Shown one piece after another: positions 16,715-25,805 of a stretch of 64,000 nucleotides of DNA. How positions within the stretch are numbered: the first letter of the stretch is position 1; each line of letters opens with the position of its first letter. The position numbers and the translations under genes are program-made. A model generated the notes under the pieces. It ran no database searches and had not been told where the DNA came from. It saw only the letters and a program-made list of their open reading frames with translations. Source of the stretch: Nocardioides dokdonensis FR1436 (GTDB lineage Bacteria; Actinomycetota; Actinomycetes; Propionibacteriales; Nocardioidaceae). Location: the NCBI RefSeq assembly GCF_001653335.1, contig NZ_CP015079.1, positions 2,418,001 to 2,482,000 on the forward strand, given 5' to 3'.

Positions 16715-18295
16715 TCAGCGGCTCTCGAGGACCGCGTGCGCCGCGTGGTGACCGCCCAGGCCGGACACGGCACCGCCCCTGCGGCTGCCCGAACCGCAGA
16801 GCAGCACCTGGTCGACACCGGTGGCGACGCCCCAGCGCTGTGCAGGGGTGTCGAGGCGCGCCCGCTGCGGGGCCCAGGGCCAGTCCAGGTCCCCGTGGAA
16901 GATGTGCCCTCCGGGCATCGCCAGGTCGGCCTCGATGTCCTGGGGGATCTTGGCCTCGATGCAGGGGTTGCCCTCGGCGTCGCGGGCGACGACCGACGAG
17001 ATCGGCTCGACGAGGTGCTCGTCGAGCGCGGCGAGGGCCCGCTGCACCGCGAGCTGCTTGGTCACCTCGGTGTCCTGCTCGAAGAGCGTGGCCGGGGTGT
17101 GCAGCCCGAAGTAGGTCATCGTGTGCATCCCGGGCGCGGCCGAGCCGAGGATCGAGGGGTCACTGAGGGAGTGGCAGTAGACCTCGCCGGGCATCTGCGT
17201 CGGCACCCGGCCGGCCGCGGCGTCGGCGTAGGCGCGCTCGACCTGGGAGTAGTCCTCGGCGAGGTGCAGGGTGCCGGCGAAGGCCTCCGCCGGGTCGACG
17301 CCGGAGCGCAGCCGGGGCAGCCGGTCGAGCAGCAGGTTGATCTTGAGCTGGGCGCCCACCGGCTTGGAGGCCGGGTCCGCGGGCTCGCCGAGCAGGATGC
17401 GCAGCACCCAGGGCGCCACGTTGGCCAGGACCGTGGTCGCGGTGATCGTGCGGGCGCCCGCCGAGGTGTGCACGTCGATCTCCGCCGGGTCGTCCCCGCC
17501 GGGTCGGATGGCCGAGACGCCGGCGGAGGTGACCAGCTCCGCGCCGGCGCGGAGCGCGGCCGTGGCCAGGGCGTCGCTCACCGAGCCCATGCCGCCCACC
17601 GGCACCCGCCACTCGCCCGTCCCGTTGCCGATCAGGTGGTAGAGGAAGCACCGGTTCTGGACCAGCGACGGGTCGTGCAGCGAGGCGAAGGTGCCGATCA
17701 GGGCGTCGGTGCCGACGACCCCGCGCACCGTGTCGTCGGCGAAGCGGCGCTCGATGGCCTCGGCGAGCGGACGCTCGACGACGTCACGCCAGGTCGTGGC
17801 GTCGACCTGGGCGCGCACGTCGCGCTCGTGCGGCAGCGGCGCGAGCAGCGTGGGCGCCAGGACCTGCGCCAGCCGTCCGACCCCGGCGTAGAAGTCGGTC
17901 CACGCGGCGTACTCGTCGTCGCCGCCCGTGAGGTCGCGGAAGGACCGCGCCGTCTCGTCGCCCTCGGGGCGCTGCACCAGCAGGCCGCCGGGGACGCCGT
18001 CGCGCAGCGTCGGGGTGTACGACGCGGTGCTGCGCGAGGTGAGCCGCACGTCGAGGTCGAGGTCGCTGATCAGCTGGTCGGGCATCACCGAGACCAGGTA
18101 GGAGTAGCGCGAGAGGCGCACGTCGTGACCGCTGAAGGCGGGTGCGGAGACCGCTGCGCCACCGGTGTGGTCCAGCCGCTCGAGCACCGCGACGGAGAGT
18201 CCGGCGCGAGCGAGGTAGGCGGCCGCGGTGAGGCCGTTGTGGCCACCGCCGACCACGGCGACGTCGTAGTGGGTGCGCGAGGGTGCCGAGCTCAT
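16715..18295 (-). CDS. NAD(P)/FAD-dependent oxidoreductase, PYROXD2/phytoene-desaturase-like (second copy)
   Basis: The 526-residue protein has the N-terminal FAD fold VAVVGGGHNGLTAAAYLARAG followed by VLERLDHTGGAAVS, and a C-terminal VLLCGSGSRRGGAVSGLGGHHAAHAVL. It is a paralogue of the copy at 13.6-15.2 kb but clearly diverged; the two may act on related substrates. TAGGTT (complement of 18302-18307) lies six bases before the ATG, suggesting a leaderless transcript. The divergent kinase gene begins 160 bases away. Confidence 0.9.
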   Translation of the reverse strand: MSSAPSRTHYDVAVVGGGHNGLTAAAYLARAGLSVAVLERLDHTGGAAVSAPAFSGHDVRLSRYSYLVSVMPDQLISDLDLDVRLTSRSTASYTPTLRDGVPGGLLVQRPEGDETARSFRDLTGGDDEYAAWTDFYAGVGRLAQVLAPTLLAPLPHERDVRAQVDATTWRDVVERPLAEAIERRFADDTVRGVVGTDALIGTFASLHDPSLVQNRCFLYHLIGNGTGEWRVPVGGMGSVSDALATAALRAGAELVTSAGVSAIRPGGDDPAEIDVHTSAGARTITATTVLANVAPWVLRILLGEPADPASKPVGAQLKINLLLDRLPRLRSGVDPAEAFAGTLHLAEDYSQVERAYADAAAGRVPTQMPGEVYCHSLSDPSILGSAAPGMHTMTYFGLHTPATLFEQDTEVTKQLAVQRALAALDEHLVEPISSVVARDAEGNPCIEAKIPQDIEADLAMPGGHIFHGDLDWPWAPQRARLDTPAQRWGVATGVDQVLLCGSGSRRGGAVSGLGGHHAAHAVLESR

Positions 18296-18455
18296 CGGGC
18301 CAACCTAGACGAGCGGTCGCACCGCTTCGTCCACCCGTGCCGAAGGTGAAGTCTTGGGCCCCGCGACCAGCCAGCGGTGCGGGAAGTCCACGCGCTGCCC
18401 ACCGAGATGTCACGATGCTGGCGCCCGGACCGCGGGCTGCAGCGGAAGGGGCACC

Positions 18456-20468
18456 GTGTCGACTGACTGGGTGAGGTCGTGGCAGCTGCGCGCCGCGGGC
18501 CTGCTCGTGCTGATGGTGGTCCTCGGGGCGCTCACGGTCCGGTCCGCGCCCCTCGCCGGGCACGTGGTCGGCAGCTGGCCGGTCGGGCTGGCCACCGGGC
18601 TCGTCGTGCTGGCGCCGCGACGGGCAGCGCCGCTGATGCTGGGGCTGGTGCTGCTGGCCGCGCTGCTCTCCCTCTCCCTGACCGACCGCCCTGTCGGGGT
18701 GGTGGTCGGCTACTCCCTGACGATCGTGCTCGAGACCGCGCTAGTCGCCCGGCTCCTGCTGGGGGGCAGGGAAGGTCGCTGGCGACTGCGCCGGGACGCG
18801 GACCTGCGTCGCTACCTGGCCGCCTGCGCGATCGGCGGTGTGGTGGCGACCCTCGGCGGCGCCGTGACCTCGGTGCTGACCGGCCTCGGGGAGCCGTGGT
18901 TCGTCGCGCTGACGCTCGGCACCGCGCACCTGGCCTCCCAGCTGGTGCTCACCCCGCTCTGGGCGAGGCTGCCCTCCCACGGCACCCTGGCCCGGCGACC
19001 CGAGCGGATGCTGCAGTGGGGCGCCGTGGCAGTGGTCACGCCGGCCGTCTTCGCCCCCGAGCTCTCGCTGCCGCTGGTGTTCCTGGTGATCCCGCTGCTG
19101 GCCTGGAGCGCCCTGCGGACCAGCCCGGCCCAGGCGCTGGCGCAGATGGTCGCGGTGCTGGCCTTCGCCGTCGCGATGACGACGTTCGGCCGGGGGCCCT
19201 TCGCGTTCCTGCCCGGTCTGCTCGAGATGGAGCACGACGTGCGCGGCGTCCTCACCGCGGCGTACGCCGCCTCGTGCGCCCTGATCGTGGTGCCGCTGCT
19301 GCTGCGGGTGGGGGAGAGCATCGAGGCGGCCCGGGCCGCCTCGGCCGAGCGCGACACCCTCGACCGCATCGTGCGCAGCGCCACGGGGACCGCGATCGTC
19401 GGCACCGACGACCAGGGACGGGTCACCCTGTTCAACCCCGGCGCCGAGCGGCTGCTCGGCTACACGGCCGCCGAGGTCGTGGGGGAGACCACCCGCGTCT
19501 TCCACACCGCGGAGCAGATCGCGGCCAAGGCGGAGGAGCTCGGCGTCGAGCCCCGCTTCTCCGAGGTGGTGCGGCGGATGGCCGAGCCCGACATGGCCGG
19601 CGAGGACATGGGCTTCGTCCGCAAGGACGGGGCGGTGCGGACCCACTCGATGACCCTGGGTCGCATCACCGACGACGCGGGTCGGGTGCTGGGCTACGTG
19701 AGCACCTCGGAGGACGTCACCGAGCGGGTGCACACCGAGGAGGCGCTGCGCGAGGCGTTGGCGCGGATGCAGGAGGTCGACGCGGTCAAGGACGCCTTCG
19801 TCTCCAGCGTCAGCCACGAGCTGCGCACGCCCATCACGAGCATCCAGGGCTACCTGGAGATGCTCGAGGACGGTTCGTTCGGCCAGCTCAGCACGGCCCA
19901 GAAGTCGGCCGTCGCCCGGGTCGCGGGCAACAGCGAGCGCCTGCTCATCCTGATCGACGACCTGCTGACCCTCTCGCGGGTGCAGGAGGACGGGCTGGGG
20001 CTCAGCGACAAGGTGGTGGACCTGTGCGAGGTGGTCGCCACCGGGTGTGCGGTCGTGGCGCCGGGCGGCGAGCGGTCCCGGGTGGTGCTCACGGTCGACG
20101 TGCCGGCGCACCCGGTGCCGTGCCTGGGCAACCGCGAGATGCTGGAGCGGGTGGTGATCAACCTCGTCGGCAACGCGATCAAGTTCACGCCGGCGGGTGG
20201 CCACGTCGACGTCGCGCTGACCAGCGCGGCGGAGGGCTCGACGATCACCGTGACCGACACCGGCATCGGCATCCCGCCCGAGGAGCAGGCGCGGCTCTTC
20301 ACGCGCTTCTTCCGCTCCTCCCTGGCGCAGGCCCAGGCGATCCCGGGCAGCGGGCTGGGGCTCTCGATCGCCTACTCCGTGGTCGCCCAGCACGGCGGGA
20401 CGATGCGTGCGGAGTCCGCCCCCGGGCAGGGCACGACCTTCTTCGTCGACCTGCCGCCGCTGCCGTGA
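18456..20468 (+). CDS. Membrane sensor histidine kinase with MASE1-like and PAS domains
   Basis: The 670-residue protein has an N-terminal hydrophobic region of about 280 residues with eight or so membrane helices resembling MASE1, then a PAS domain (about 310-420; TAIVGTDDQGRVTLFNPGAERLLGY), a HisKA domain with His454 in SSVSHELRTPITSIQGY, and a HATPase with NLVGNAIKF, VTDTGIGIP and GSGLGLSIAYSV. The GTG at 18456 is preferred because GAAGGGG lies five bases upstream. It probably senses a membrane-associated or ligand signal; no response regulator is adjacent. Confidence 0.9.
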   Translation: MSTDWVRSWQLRAAGLLVLMVVLGALTVRSAPLAGHVVGSWPVGLATGLVVLAPRRAAPLMLGLVLLAALLSLSLTDRPVGVVVGYSLTIVLETALVARLLLGGREGRWRLRRDADLRRYLAACAIGGVVATLGGAVTSVLTGLGEPWFVALTLGTAHLASQLVLTPLWARLPSHGTLARRPERMLQWGAVAVVTPAVFAPELSLPLVFLVIPLLAWSALRTSPAQALAQMVAVLAFAVAMTTFGRGPFAFLPGLLEMEHDVRGVLTAAYAASCALIVVPLLLRVGESIEAARAASAERDTLDRIVRSATGTAIVGTDDQGRVTLFNPGAERLLGYTAAEVVGETTRVFHTAEQIAAKAEELGVEPRFSEVVRRMAEPDMAGEDMGFVRKDGAVRTHSMTLGRITDDAGRVLGYVSTSEDVTERVHTEEALREALARMQEVDAVKDAFVSSVSHELRTPITSIQGYLEMLEDGSFGQLSTAQKSAVARVAGNSERLLILIDDLLTLSRVQEDGLGLSDKVVDLCEVVATGCAVVAPGGERSRVVLTVDVPAHPVPCLGNREMLERVVINLVGNAIKFTPAGGHVDVALTSAAEGSTITVTDTGIGIPPEEQARLFTRFFRSSLAQAQAIPGSGLGLSIAYSVVAQHGGTMRAESAPGQGTTFFVDLPPLP

Positions 20469-20568
20469 CCACCCTGCCGGAACAACAAGGATTCAACTAC
20501 CGTTGGGACGAGTGCCCGGCCGGTCCGCGTCGGGTCTGACCGATCCTCCGTGAAGCGAGGTGGGCTCC

Positions 20569-21516
20569 GTGCCCGCGATCACCGTCGACGACCTGACCGT
20601 GCTGTCCCGGGTGCGCGCCCCCGGCCTGGGTGACCAGCCGCGACCCGTGCGCCAGGTGACGACCGCCCCCGAGGGCCACGAGGGGGAGGGCTTCCCCGTG
20701 CGCCGCGCGTTCGCGGGCATCGACATGGCCCTGCTCGACCCGTTCATCATGATGGACCAGATGGGCGAGGTGGACTACGCGCCGGGGGAGCCGAAGGGCA
20801 CCGCCTGGCACCCGCACCGCGGCTTCGAGACCGTCACCTACATGATCGACGGCGTCTTCGACCACCGCGACTCCCACGGGGGCGGCGGCTCGATCACCAA
20901 CGGCGACACGCAGTGGATGACCGCCGGTTCCGGACTGCTGCACATCGAGACCCCGCCCGAGTGGCTGGTGACCTCCGGTGGGCTCTTCCACGGCATCCAG
21001 CTGTGGGTGAACCTGCCCCGGGACACCAAGATGACCGACCCGCGCTACCAGGACATCCGCTCCGGTGAGGTGCGCCTGCTGACCAGCGCCGACGCGGGTG
21101 CGCTGGTCCGGGTCATCGCCGGCACCGTGGACGGCCATGCCGGGCCCGGGTCGACGTACACGCCGATGAGCCTGGTGCACGCGACCATCGAGCCGGGGGC
21201 CCGCCTCGACCTCCCGTGGGAGGTCGAGCACAACGCGCTGGTCTACGTCCTGTCCGGCCAGGGGACCGTCGGTGTCGAGGGACGCCCGCTGCGCACCGGC
21301 CAGACCGCCGTGCTCGGCGCCGGCGACTACCTCACGGTCGCGGCCGACGCCCGCCAGGACAGCCGGACCCCGGCCCTGGACGTGGTGGTGCTGGGCGGCC
21401 GGCCGATCCGCGAGGCCGTGGCCTGGGCGGGCCCGTTCGTGATGAACACCCGCGCCGAGGTGATGGAGGCCTACCAGGACTTCCAGCAGGGCCGGTTCGG
21501 CCACATCCCGGCCTGA
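20569..21516 (+). CDS. Pirin-family bicupin protein
   Basis: The protein (315 residues from this start) has the N-terminal pirin block HPHRGFETVTYMIDGVFDH with His81 and His83 as metal ligands, then DSHGGGGSITNGDTQWMTAGSG. A C-terminal pirin domain follows (HNALVYVLSGQGTVG). Bacterial pirins bind Fe and act as quercetinase-like dioxygenases or bind pyruvate dehydrogenase. GTG 20569 lies eight bases after GAGG; GTG 20560 would add three residues. The last 34 bases are duplicated 197 bp downstream (see repeat). Confidence 0.9.
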   Translation: MPAITVDDLTVLSRVRAPGLGDQPRPVRQVTTAPEGHEGEGFPVRRAFAGIDMALLDPFIMMDQMGEVDYAPGEPKGTAWHPHRGFETVTYMIDGVFDHRDSHGGGGSITNGDTQWMTAGSGLLHIETPPEWLVTSGGLFHGIQLWVNLPRDTKMTDPRYQDIRSGEVRLLTSADAGALVRVIAGTVDGHAGPGSTYTPMSLVHATIEPGARLDLPWEVEHNALVYVLSGQGTVGVEGRPLRTGQTAVLGAGDYLTVAADARQDSRTPALDVVVLGGRPIREAVAWAGPFVMNTRAEVMEAYQDFQQGRFGHIPA

Positions 21517-21714
21517 GGGGTGGATGACGCTGAGCTCACCATCCGTCAGATCGCTGGGGCGGCTTCGACGGAGTACGCCGCAGACGAGGTCAGCCAAGGG
21601 GCCATCGCCGCCGCACTCAACCGGCGCGGTGTCGACGGCATCGAGGTCGTGGCGGGCAGCTCACCTGTCCGGGCCAGGCGCAGCAGGGCGGGTTGGGGCA
21701 CATCCCGGCCTGAG
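21484..21714 (+). repeat. Direct repeat of the pirin gene 3' end flanking a 163-bp insert
   Basis: The last 33 bases of pirin plus one (21484-21517) recur at 21681-21714 with 31 of 34 identities, and the second copy again encodes QQG-x-x-GHIPA-stop, out of frame with the first. Between them (21518-21680) is GC-rich sequence with an open frame that begins VDDAELTIRQIAGAAS and has no family I recognise. This looks like the scar of an insertion or of a deleted second pirin gene. Confidence 0.8.
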
Positions 21715-21734
21715 CGCACGCCGCGGCCGCGCCG

Positions 21735-22460
21735 CTAGGACGTGTCGGGGGCCAGGGCCGCGTCCAGCTGTGCGCGGCTCCACCGGTCGGCACCGGGGCA
21801 GCCGCTCAGGTAGGCGGCCTGCCGGTCCGGGGGATGCCCGGCCGTCTCGGCGAGCCCGGCGCCGATGGTGCGCAGGTACGCAGCCGTCGGGGCCGTGACC
21901 CGGGCCTGGGCCAGGGAGAAGGGGGCCGTGAACGTGACCACGGGCAGGCCATCGAGGTCTCCCAGATGGACGAGGGTCTCGTAGGCGCCCTGCCCCATCC
22001 CGGCCCGGCCATCGCGGACCGCCTCGGCCACCGGCACGGGCGCCGCAGCCGAGGCGTGCCGGCCGTTCTCCTGCGCGACCACCTGCGCGAGCTGGTCGGT
22101 GCTGATCCGGTACGCCCGCAGCCACGCATAGGCTCCCGGCGCAGTGACGTCGGTGTCGAGGAACGCGACCCCGCCGCCCCACACCGCTGAGGTCAACGCG
22201 AAGTGGACCCGGCTGCCGGGGAGCGCGAACGCCACGTCGCCGTCCGGGACGGAGGTGTCGTCGCTGCCGGAGTAGGTACGTGCTGAGCCGGGTGGGGTGC
22301 CGCCGTGCAGGTAGGTCAGGAAGCGATCACGGCAGAGGTTCGACCCGTACGCGGCGTACCAGATCCGTCCCGGCGCGACGCGGTCCGGGACCCGGGTGGA
22401 GCGGTCCAGCGCGACCCGGGCCGGGCGCGCAGCCTGCGGGGCAGCGGTGGGCTTCGCCAT
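21735..22460 (-). CDS. Gamma-glutamylcyclotransferase-like protein
   Basis: The 241-residue protein contains YAAYGSNL near residue 32, the substrate-loop signature of the GGCT/AIG2/ChaC fold, followed by RAYRIS and a Gly-rich GQGAYETLV segment. GGCT-like enzymes cyclise gamma-glutamyl amines to 5-oxoproline; the exact substrate is unknown. The ATG (22458-22460) follows a GGAAGAG stretch; a larger open frame upstream merely reads through tRNA-His. The gene ends 20 bases past the pirin 3' scar, convergent with pirin. Confidence 0.75.
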   Translation of the reverse strand: MAKPTAAPQAARPARVALDRSTRVPDRVAPGRIWYAAYGSNLCRDRFLTYLHGGTPPGSARTYSGSDDTSVPDGDVAFALPGSRVHFALTSAVWGGGVAFLDTDVTAPGAYAWLRAYRISTDQLAQVVAQENGRHASAAAPVPVAEAVRDGRAGMGQGAYETLVHLGDLDGLPVVTFTAPFSLAQARVTAPTAAYLRTIGAGLAETAGHPPDRQAAYLSGCPGADRWSRAQLDAALAPDTS

Positions 22461-22625
22461 CTCCGACTCTTCCCGACAGCGAACTGTCCGCGTCCGGGTC
22501 CCCGTCGTGGACAGGGCGGACGGGATCGTCGACGAGCCGGCGGGACGCTGGCACCACTCGCGCGGGCGGTGCGAGCACCTCCAGGAACCGACCGTACCAG
22601 CGCCTGTGGACGGCCCGGGACGGGT

Positions 22626-22662
22626 CGAGCCCCTGACCGCGTCTCCGCAGGTCAGGGGCTCG
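22626..22662. terminator. Hairpin downstream of tRNA-His
   Basis: Perfect 13-bp arms CGAGCCCCTGACC (22626-22638) and GGTCAGGGGCTCG (22650-22662), with an inner GCG-TCTC-CGC and one bulged A. It lies eight bases past the 3' CCA of tRNA-His on the minus strand. The TCTC loop and single bulge match the design of the tRNA-Lys hairpin. Confidence 0.8.
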
Positions 22663-22669
22663 ATACCAC

Positions 22670-22746
22670 TGGGGTGAGTAACGGGACTTGAACCCGCGAC
22701 ATCCGCCACCACAAGGCGGCGCTCTACCAGCTGAGCTATACCCACC
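22670..22746 (-). tRNA. tRNA-His (anticodon GUG)
   Basis: The minus strand reads GGTGGGTATAGCTCAGC at the 5' end with the His-specific extra G-1 opposite C73; the acceptor GTGGGTA pairs with TACTCAC (one G-U). Anticodon loop CTTGTGG gives GTG. The 3' CCA is encoded (22670-22672). Confidence 0.95.
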
Positions 22747-22784
22747 GTGGGCCCGGCGTTCCTGCCGGACCGTCGAGAATCGTA

Positions 22785-23432
22785 CTAGATCGTCGCGGCG
22801 CTGCCTGCATCGGGAGCATCCGCGGCCAGACCGGTGATCGAGCCGCCGTGGCGGGCCGCGATCTCCCTGGCGGTGGCGCTGTCGGGTCCGGGCGGTGCCA
22901 CGAAGACGGCCTCGCGGTAGTAGCGCAGCTCCTCGATGCTCTCCTGGATGTCGGCGAGGGCTCGGTGGTTGCCGCGCTTGTCGGGAGCGGCGAAGTAGGC
23001 GCGGGGGTACCAGCGGCGGGAGAGCTCCTTGATCGAGGAGACGTCGACGATGCGGTAGTGCAGGAACGACTCGAGGGTCGTCATGTCGCGGGCGAGGAAC
23101 GCCCGGTCGGTGGCCACAGTGTTGCCGGCCAGCGGTGGACGGCTGCCGTCGGGGCAGTGCTCCTTGATGTGGGCCAGGACCCGCTCCTCGGCCTCGGCCA
23201 GGCTCACGCCGTGGTCGAGCTCGACCAGCAGCCCGGACTTCTCGTGCATCTCGCGGACGAACGGGATCATCTGCTCCAGCGCCTCGGCCGGGGGCTTGAT
23301 GATGATGTCGATGCCCTCGCCGAGCACGTTCAGGTCGAAGTCGGTGACCAAGGCGGCGACCTCGATCAGGGCGTCGGCGCCCAGGTCGAGGCCGGTCATC
23401 TCGCAGTCGATCCACACCAGTCGGTCACTCAT
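22785..23432 (-). CDS. orn: Oligoribonuclease (DEDDh 3'-5' exonuclease)
   Basis: The 215-residue protein degrades 2-5 nt RNAs, including pGpG from c-di-GMP turnover. DEDDh residues are visible: [22 protein letters not shown] (first Asp and Glu), the [12 protein letters not shown] region, and [18 protein letters not shown] (His and final Asp). [18 protein letters not shown] is typical of actinobacterial Orn. The C-terminus has about 15 extra residues over E. coli Orn. TAGGGT on the minus strand (23441-23446) lies eight bases before the ATG, suggesting leaderless transcription. Confidence 0.95.
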   Translation of the reverse strand: MSDRLVWIDCEMTGLDLGADALIEVAALVTDFDLNVLGEGIDIIIKPPAEALEQMIPFVREMHEKSGLLVELDHGVSLAEAEERVLAHIKEHCPDGSRPPLAGNTVATDRAFLARDMTTLESFLHYRIVDVSSIKELSRRWYPRAYFAAPDKRGNHRALADIQESIEELRYYREAVFVAPPGPDSATAREIAARHGGSITGLAADAPDAGSAATI

Positions 23433-23503
23433 GGGCCACCACCCTACGCGGGGCCGGCCCCCTCTCTCAGGGGGTCCTCAGCCCGGTCTCCTACCCTCAG
23501 GGC

Positions 23504-24019
23504 GTGAGCAGCGCGGTCAAGGAGTGGATCGGCCTCCTCGCGCGCCTGCTCACCGGCGGCGTCTGGATAGCGGCGGGCGCGGTCAAGCTGCCCGCCCCCC
23601 ACGAGTCCGTGGCGGCCGTGCGGGCCTACGACCTGCTGCCCGAGGTCGTGGTGCCCACCGTGGGCCAGCTGCTGCCCGTGCTCGAGGTGGTCATCGGCCT
23701 CGCGCTGGTCCTCGGCGTGCTCACCCGCGGCGCGTCCGTGGTCTCCGCGGTGCTGTTCGCGGCGTTCATCATCGCCATCGCGTCGGTGTGGGCGCGGGGC
23801 ATGACCATCGACTGCGGCTGCTTCGGCGGCGGCGGGGCCGACCCGGACGCCGCGTCGCAGTACCCGTGGGAGATCGCCCGGGACGCCGGCCTGCTGCTGG
23901 CCTCGGCGTACCTCGTCGCGCTGCCACGCACGCGCCTGGCCCTCGACAACCTCCTCTTCCAGCGGCGTACGCCGCTCCCGCTCGACCTGACCGACCCCAT
24001 CCCCGAGGGAGAACGATGA
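23504..24019 (+). CDS. MauE/DoxX-family redox-associated membrane protein
   Basis: The 171-residue protein has about four membrane helices and the loop DCGCFGGGG, a Cys-x-Cys pair typical of the MauE branch of DoxX proteins. These work with periplasmic thiol-disulfide proteins; the directly coupled DsbA-like gene supports that. GTG start six bases after TACCCT (23492-23497), a likely leaderless transcript. The stop overlaps the next gene (ATGA, 24016-24019). Confidence 0.85.
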   Translation: MSSAVKEWIGLLARLLTGGVWIAAGAVKLPAPHESVAAVRAYDLLPEVVVPTVGQLLPVLEVVIGLALVLGVLTRGASVVSAVLFAAFIIAIASVWARGMTIDCGCFGGGGADPDAASQYPWEIARDAGLLLASAYLVALPRTRLALDNLLFQRRTPLPLDLTDPIPEGER

Positions 24020-24750
24020 GCAGCAACAAGTCCAACGCGGCCGACCGCACCGCCCGCGCCCAGCAGGCCCGTGCCGAGCAGGAGCGTGCCGAGCGCCGTC
24101 GCCGGCTGCTGTCCATCGGCGGCGTCGTGCTCGCCATGGTGCTCATCATCGGCGTCGGGTTCGTGATCCAGCGCTCGCGCGACACCAGCTCCGACGTCGC
24201 TGCCCCGGCCGCAGGTCAGGGCGAGTACGGCGTGACGATCGGCGCGGCGGACGCACCGCACGACATCGTGGTCTACGAGGACTTCCTCTGCCCGTTCTGC
24301 GGTGCCCTCGAGGAGGTCTCCACCGACGACCTGGCGCGGCTCGCCGACGAGGGGAAGGTGACCGTCGAGTACCGGCCCTTCAACCTGCTCTCGCGCATCG
24401 GCGACTACTCCGCCCGCGCCACGAACGCCTTCGCGGTCGTGCTCGAGGAGTCCGGCCCCGAGACGGCCAAGGCCTTCCACGACCTGCTGTTCGAGAACCA
24501 GCCCTCCGAGAGCGGCCCCTTCCCCTCCGACGCCGACCTGGTCGCCCTGGCCGTCGAGGCCGGCGCCGAGGAGAGCGACGTCGCTGACGGCATCGAGTCC
24601 GGCGCCCGCATGGACTGGGTCGAGGAAGCCACCCGGGCCGCCCAGGACGCCGGCGTGCAGGGCACCCCGACGGTGCTGCTCGACGGCGAGGTCGTCAACG
24701 GCGGCTCGGTCGAGGAGATCGCCGATGCGCTGGTGGCCGGGGTCGAGTGA
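24016..24750 (+). CDS. Membrane-anchored DsbA-type thiol-disulfide oxidoreductase
   Basis: The 244-residue protein begins with a charged, Arg/Glu/Ala-rich cytoplasmic coil (ARAQQARAEQERAERRRR), one membrane helix (about 35-55), then an extracytoplasmic thioredoxin-4/DsbA domain with the CXXC site Cys92-Pro-Phe-Cys95 (FLCPFCGA). The cis-Pro region is GVQGTPTVLLDGE. It probably forms or isomerises disulfides in exported proteins, with MauE as membrane redox partner. ATG overlaps the mauE-like stop. Confidence 0.9.
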   Translation: MSSNKSNAADRTARAQQARAEQERAERRRRLLSIGGVVLAMVLIIGVGFVIQRSRDTSSDVAAPAAGQGEYGVTIGAADAPHDIVVYEDFLCPFCGALEEVSTDDLARLADEGKVTVEYRPFNLLSRIGDYSARATNAFAVVLEESGPETAKAFHDLLFENQPSESGPFPSDADLVALAVEAGAEESDVADGIESGARMDWVEEATRAAQDAGVQGTPTVLLDGEVVNGGSVEEIADALVAGVE

Positions 24751-24764
24751 GTAGGTTCGGTGCG

Positions 24765-25805
24765 ATGAGCACCGAGCACCCTCACGCACTGGACTCCTTC
24801 ATCGCCGGCCTGCCCAAGGCCGAGCTGCACGTGCACCACGTCGGCTCGGCCTCGCCGCAGATCGTCTCCGAGCTCGCCACCCGGCACCCGGGCGTCGTGC
24901 CGAGCGATCTCGAGGAGCTGCAGCGGTTCTTCGAGTTCCGCGACTTCGCCCACTTCATCGAGGTCTACCTCGCCGTGGTCGACCTGGTCCGGACCCCGGA
25001 GGACATCCGCTACCTGACCTACGAGGTGGCTCGCGAGATGGCCACGTCGCAGCGGGTGCGCTACGCCGAGCTCACGTGCACGCCGTACACCTCGGTGCGC
25101 CCGCACGAGGACGGTGTCGGGATGCCGATCGAGGCGTACTCGGAGGCGATCGAGGACGCTCGGGTCGCGGCCGAGCGGGACTTCGGCCTGGTCCTGCGCT
25201 GGATCTACGACATCCCCGGCGAGGCCGGGCTGCCGGCGGCCGAGAAGACGCTGGAGTACGCCCTCGAGCACCGCACCGACGCCCTGGTCGGCTTCGGTCT
25301 CGGCGGTCCCGAGGTGGGCGTGCCGCGCCCGCAGTTCCAGCCGTACTTCGACGCCGCGCGGTCAGCCGGCCTGCGCAGCGTCCCGCACGCGGGGGAGACC
25401 ACCGGGCCGCAGACGGTCTGGGACGCCCTGCACCTGCTGGGGGCCGAGCGGATCGGGCACGGCACGTCGGCGGCGCAGGACCCCGAGCTGCTGGCCCACC
25501 TGGCGAGCACCGGGATCGCGCTGGAGGTCTGTCCGTCCTCCAACGTGGCCACCCGTGCCGTCGCCTCGCTCGCGGAGCACCCGATGAGCCTGTTCCGCGA
25601 CGCCGGCGTGACGGTGACGGTGCACTCGGACGACCCGCCCATGTTCGGCACCACGCTCAACCGCGAGTACGGCATCGCCGCGGACCTGCTCGACCTGGAC
25701 CAGGACGGGGTGCGCGACCTGGCCCGGGCGTCGGTGCACGCGTCGTTCGCCCCGGACGACGTGCGTGCCCGGCTGCTCGGCGAGATCGACGCTCACACGG
25801 TCTGA
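24765..25805 (+). CDS. add: Adenosine deaminase family protein
   Basis: The 346-residue amidohydrolase converts adenosine to inosine. Metal and catalytic residues fit: His22 and His24 in AELHVHHVGS (the HxH motif; the fourth residue is His rather than the usual Leu), His208 and Glu211 in PHAGETTGP, the ERIGHGTSAAQDP block, and Asp289-Asp290 in HSDDPPMFGT. The HVHHVGS variant occurs in some actinobacterial relatives, so the exact nucleoside is less certain. ATG 24765 is preferred over GTG 24747 because TAGGTT (24752-24757) lies seven bases upstream. The 3' end overlaps the convergent PIG-L gene by 13 bp. Confidence 0.88.
   Translation: MSTEHPHALDSFIAGLPKAELHVHHVGSASPQIVSELATRHPGVVPSDLEELQRFFEFRDFAHFIEVYLAVVDLVRTPEDIRYLTYEVAREMATSQRVRYAELTCTPYTSVRPHEDGVGMPIEAYSEAIEDARVAAERDFGLVLRWIYDIPGEAGLPAAEKTLEYALEHRTDALVGFGLGGPEVGVPRPQFQPYFDAARSAGLRSVPHAGETTGPQTVWDALHLLGAERIGHGTSAAQDPELLAHLASTGIALEVCPSSNVATRAVASLAEHPMSLFRDAGVTVTVHSDDPPMFGTTLNREYGIAADLLDLDQDGVRDLARASVHASFAPDDVRARLLGEIDAHTV

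Noticed and set aside
21520-21738. Small gene downstream of pirin
   Set aside because: The frame spans the duplicated pirin end and has no ribosome binding site; it is better explained as part of a scar between direct repeats.
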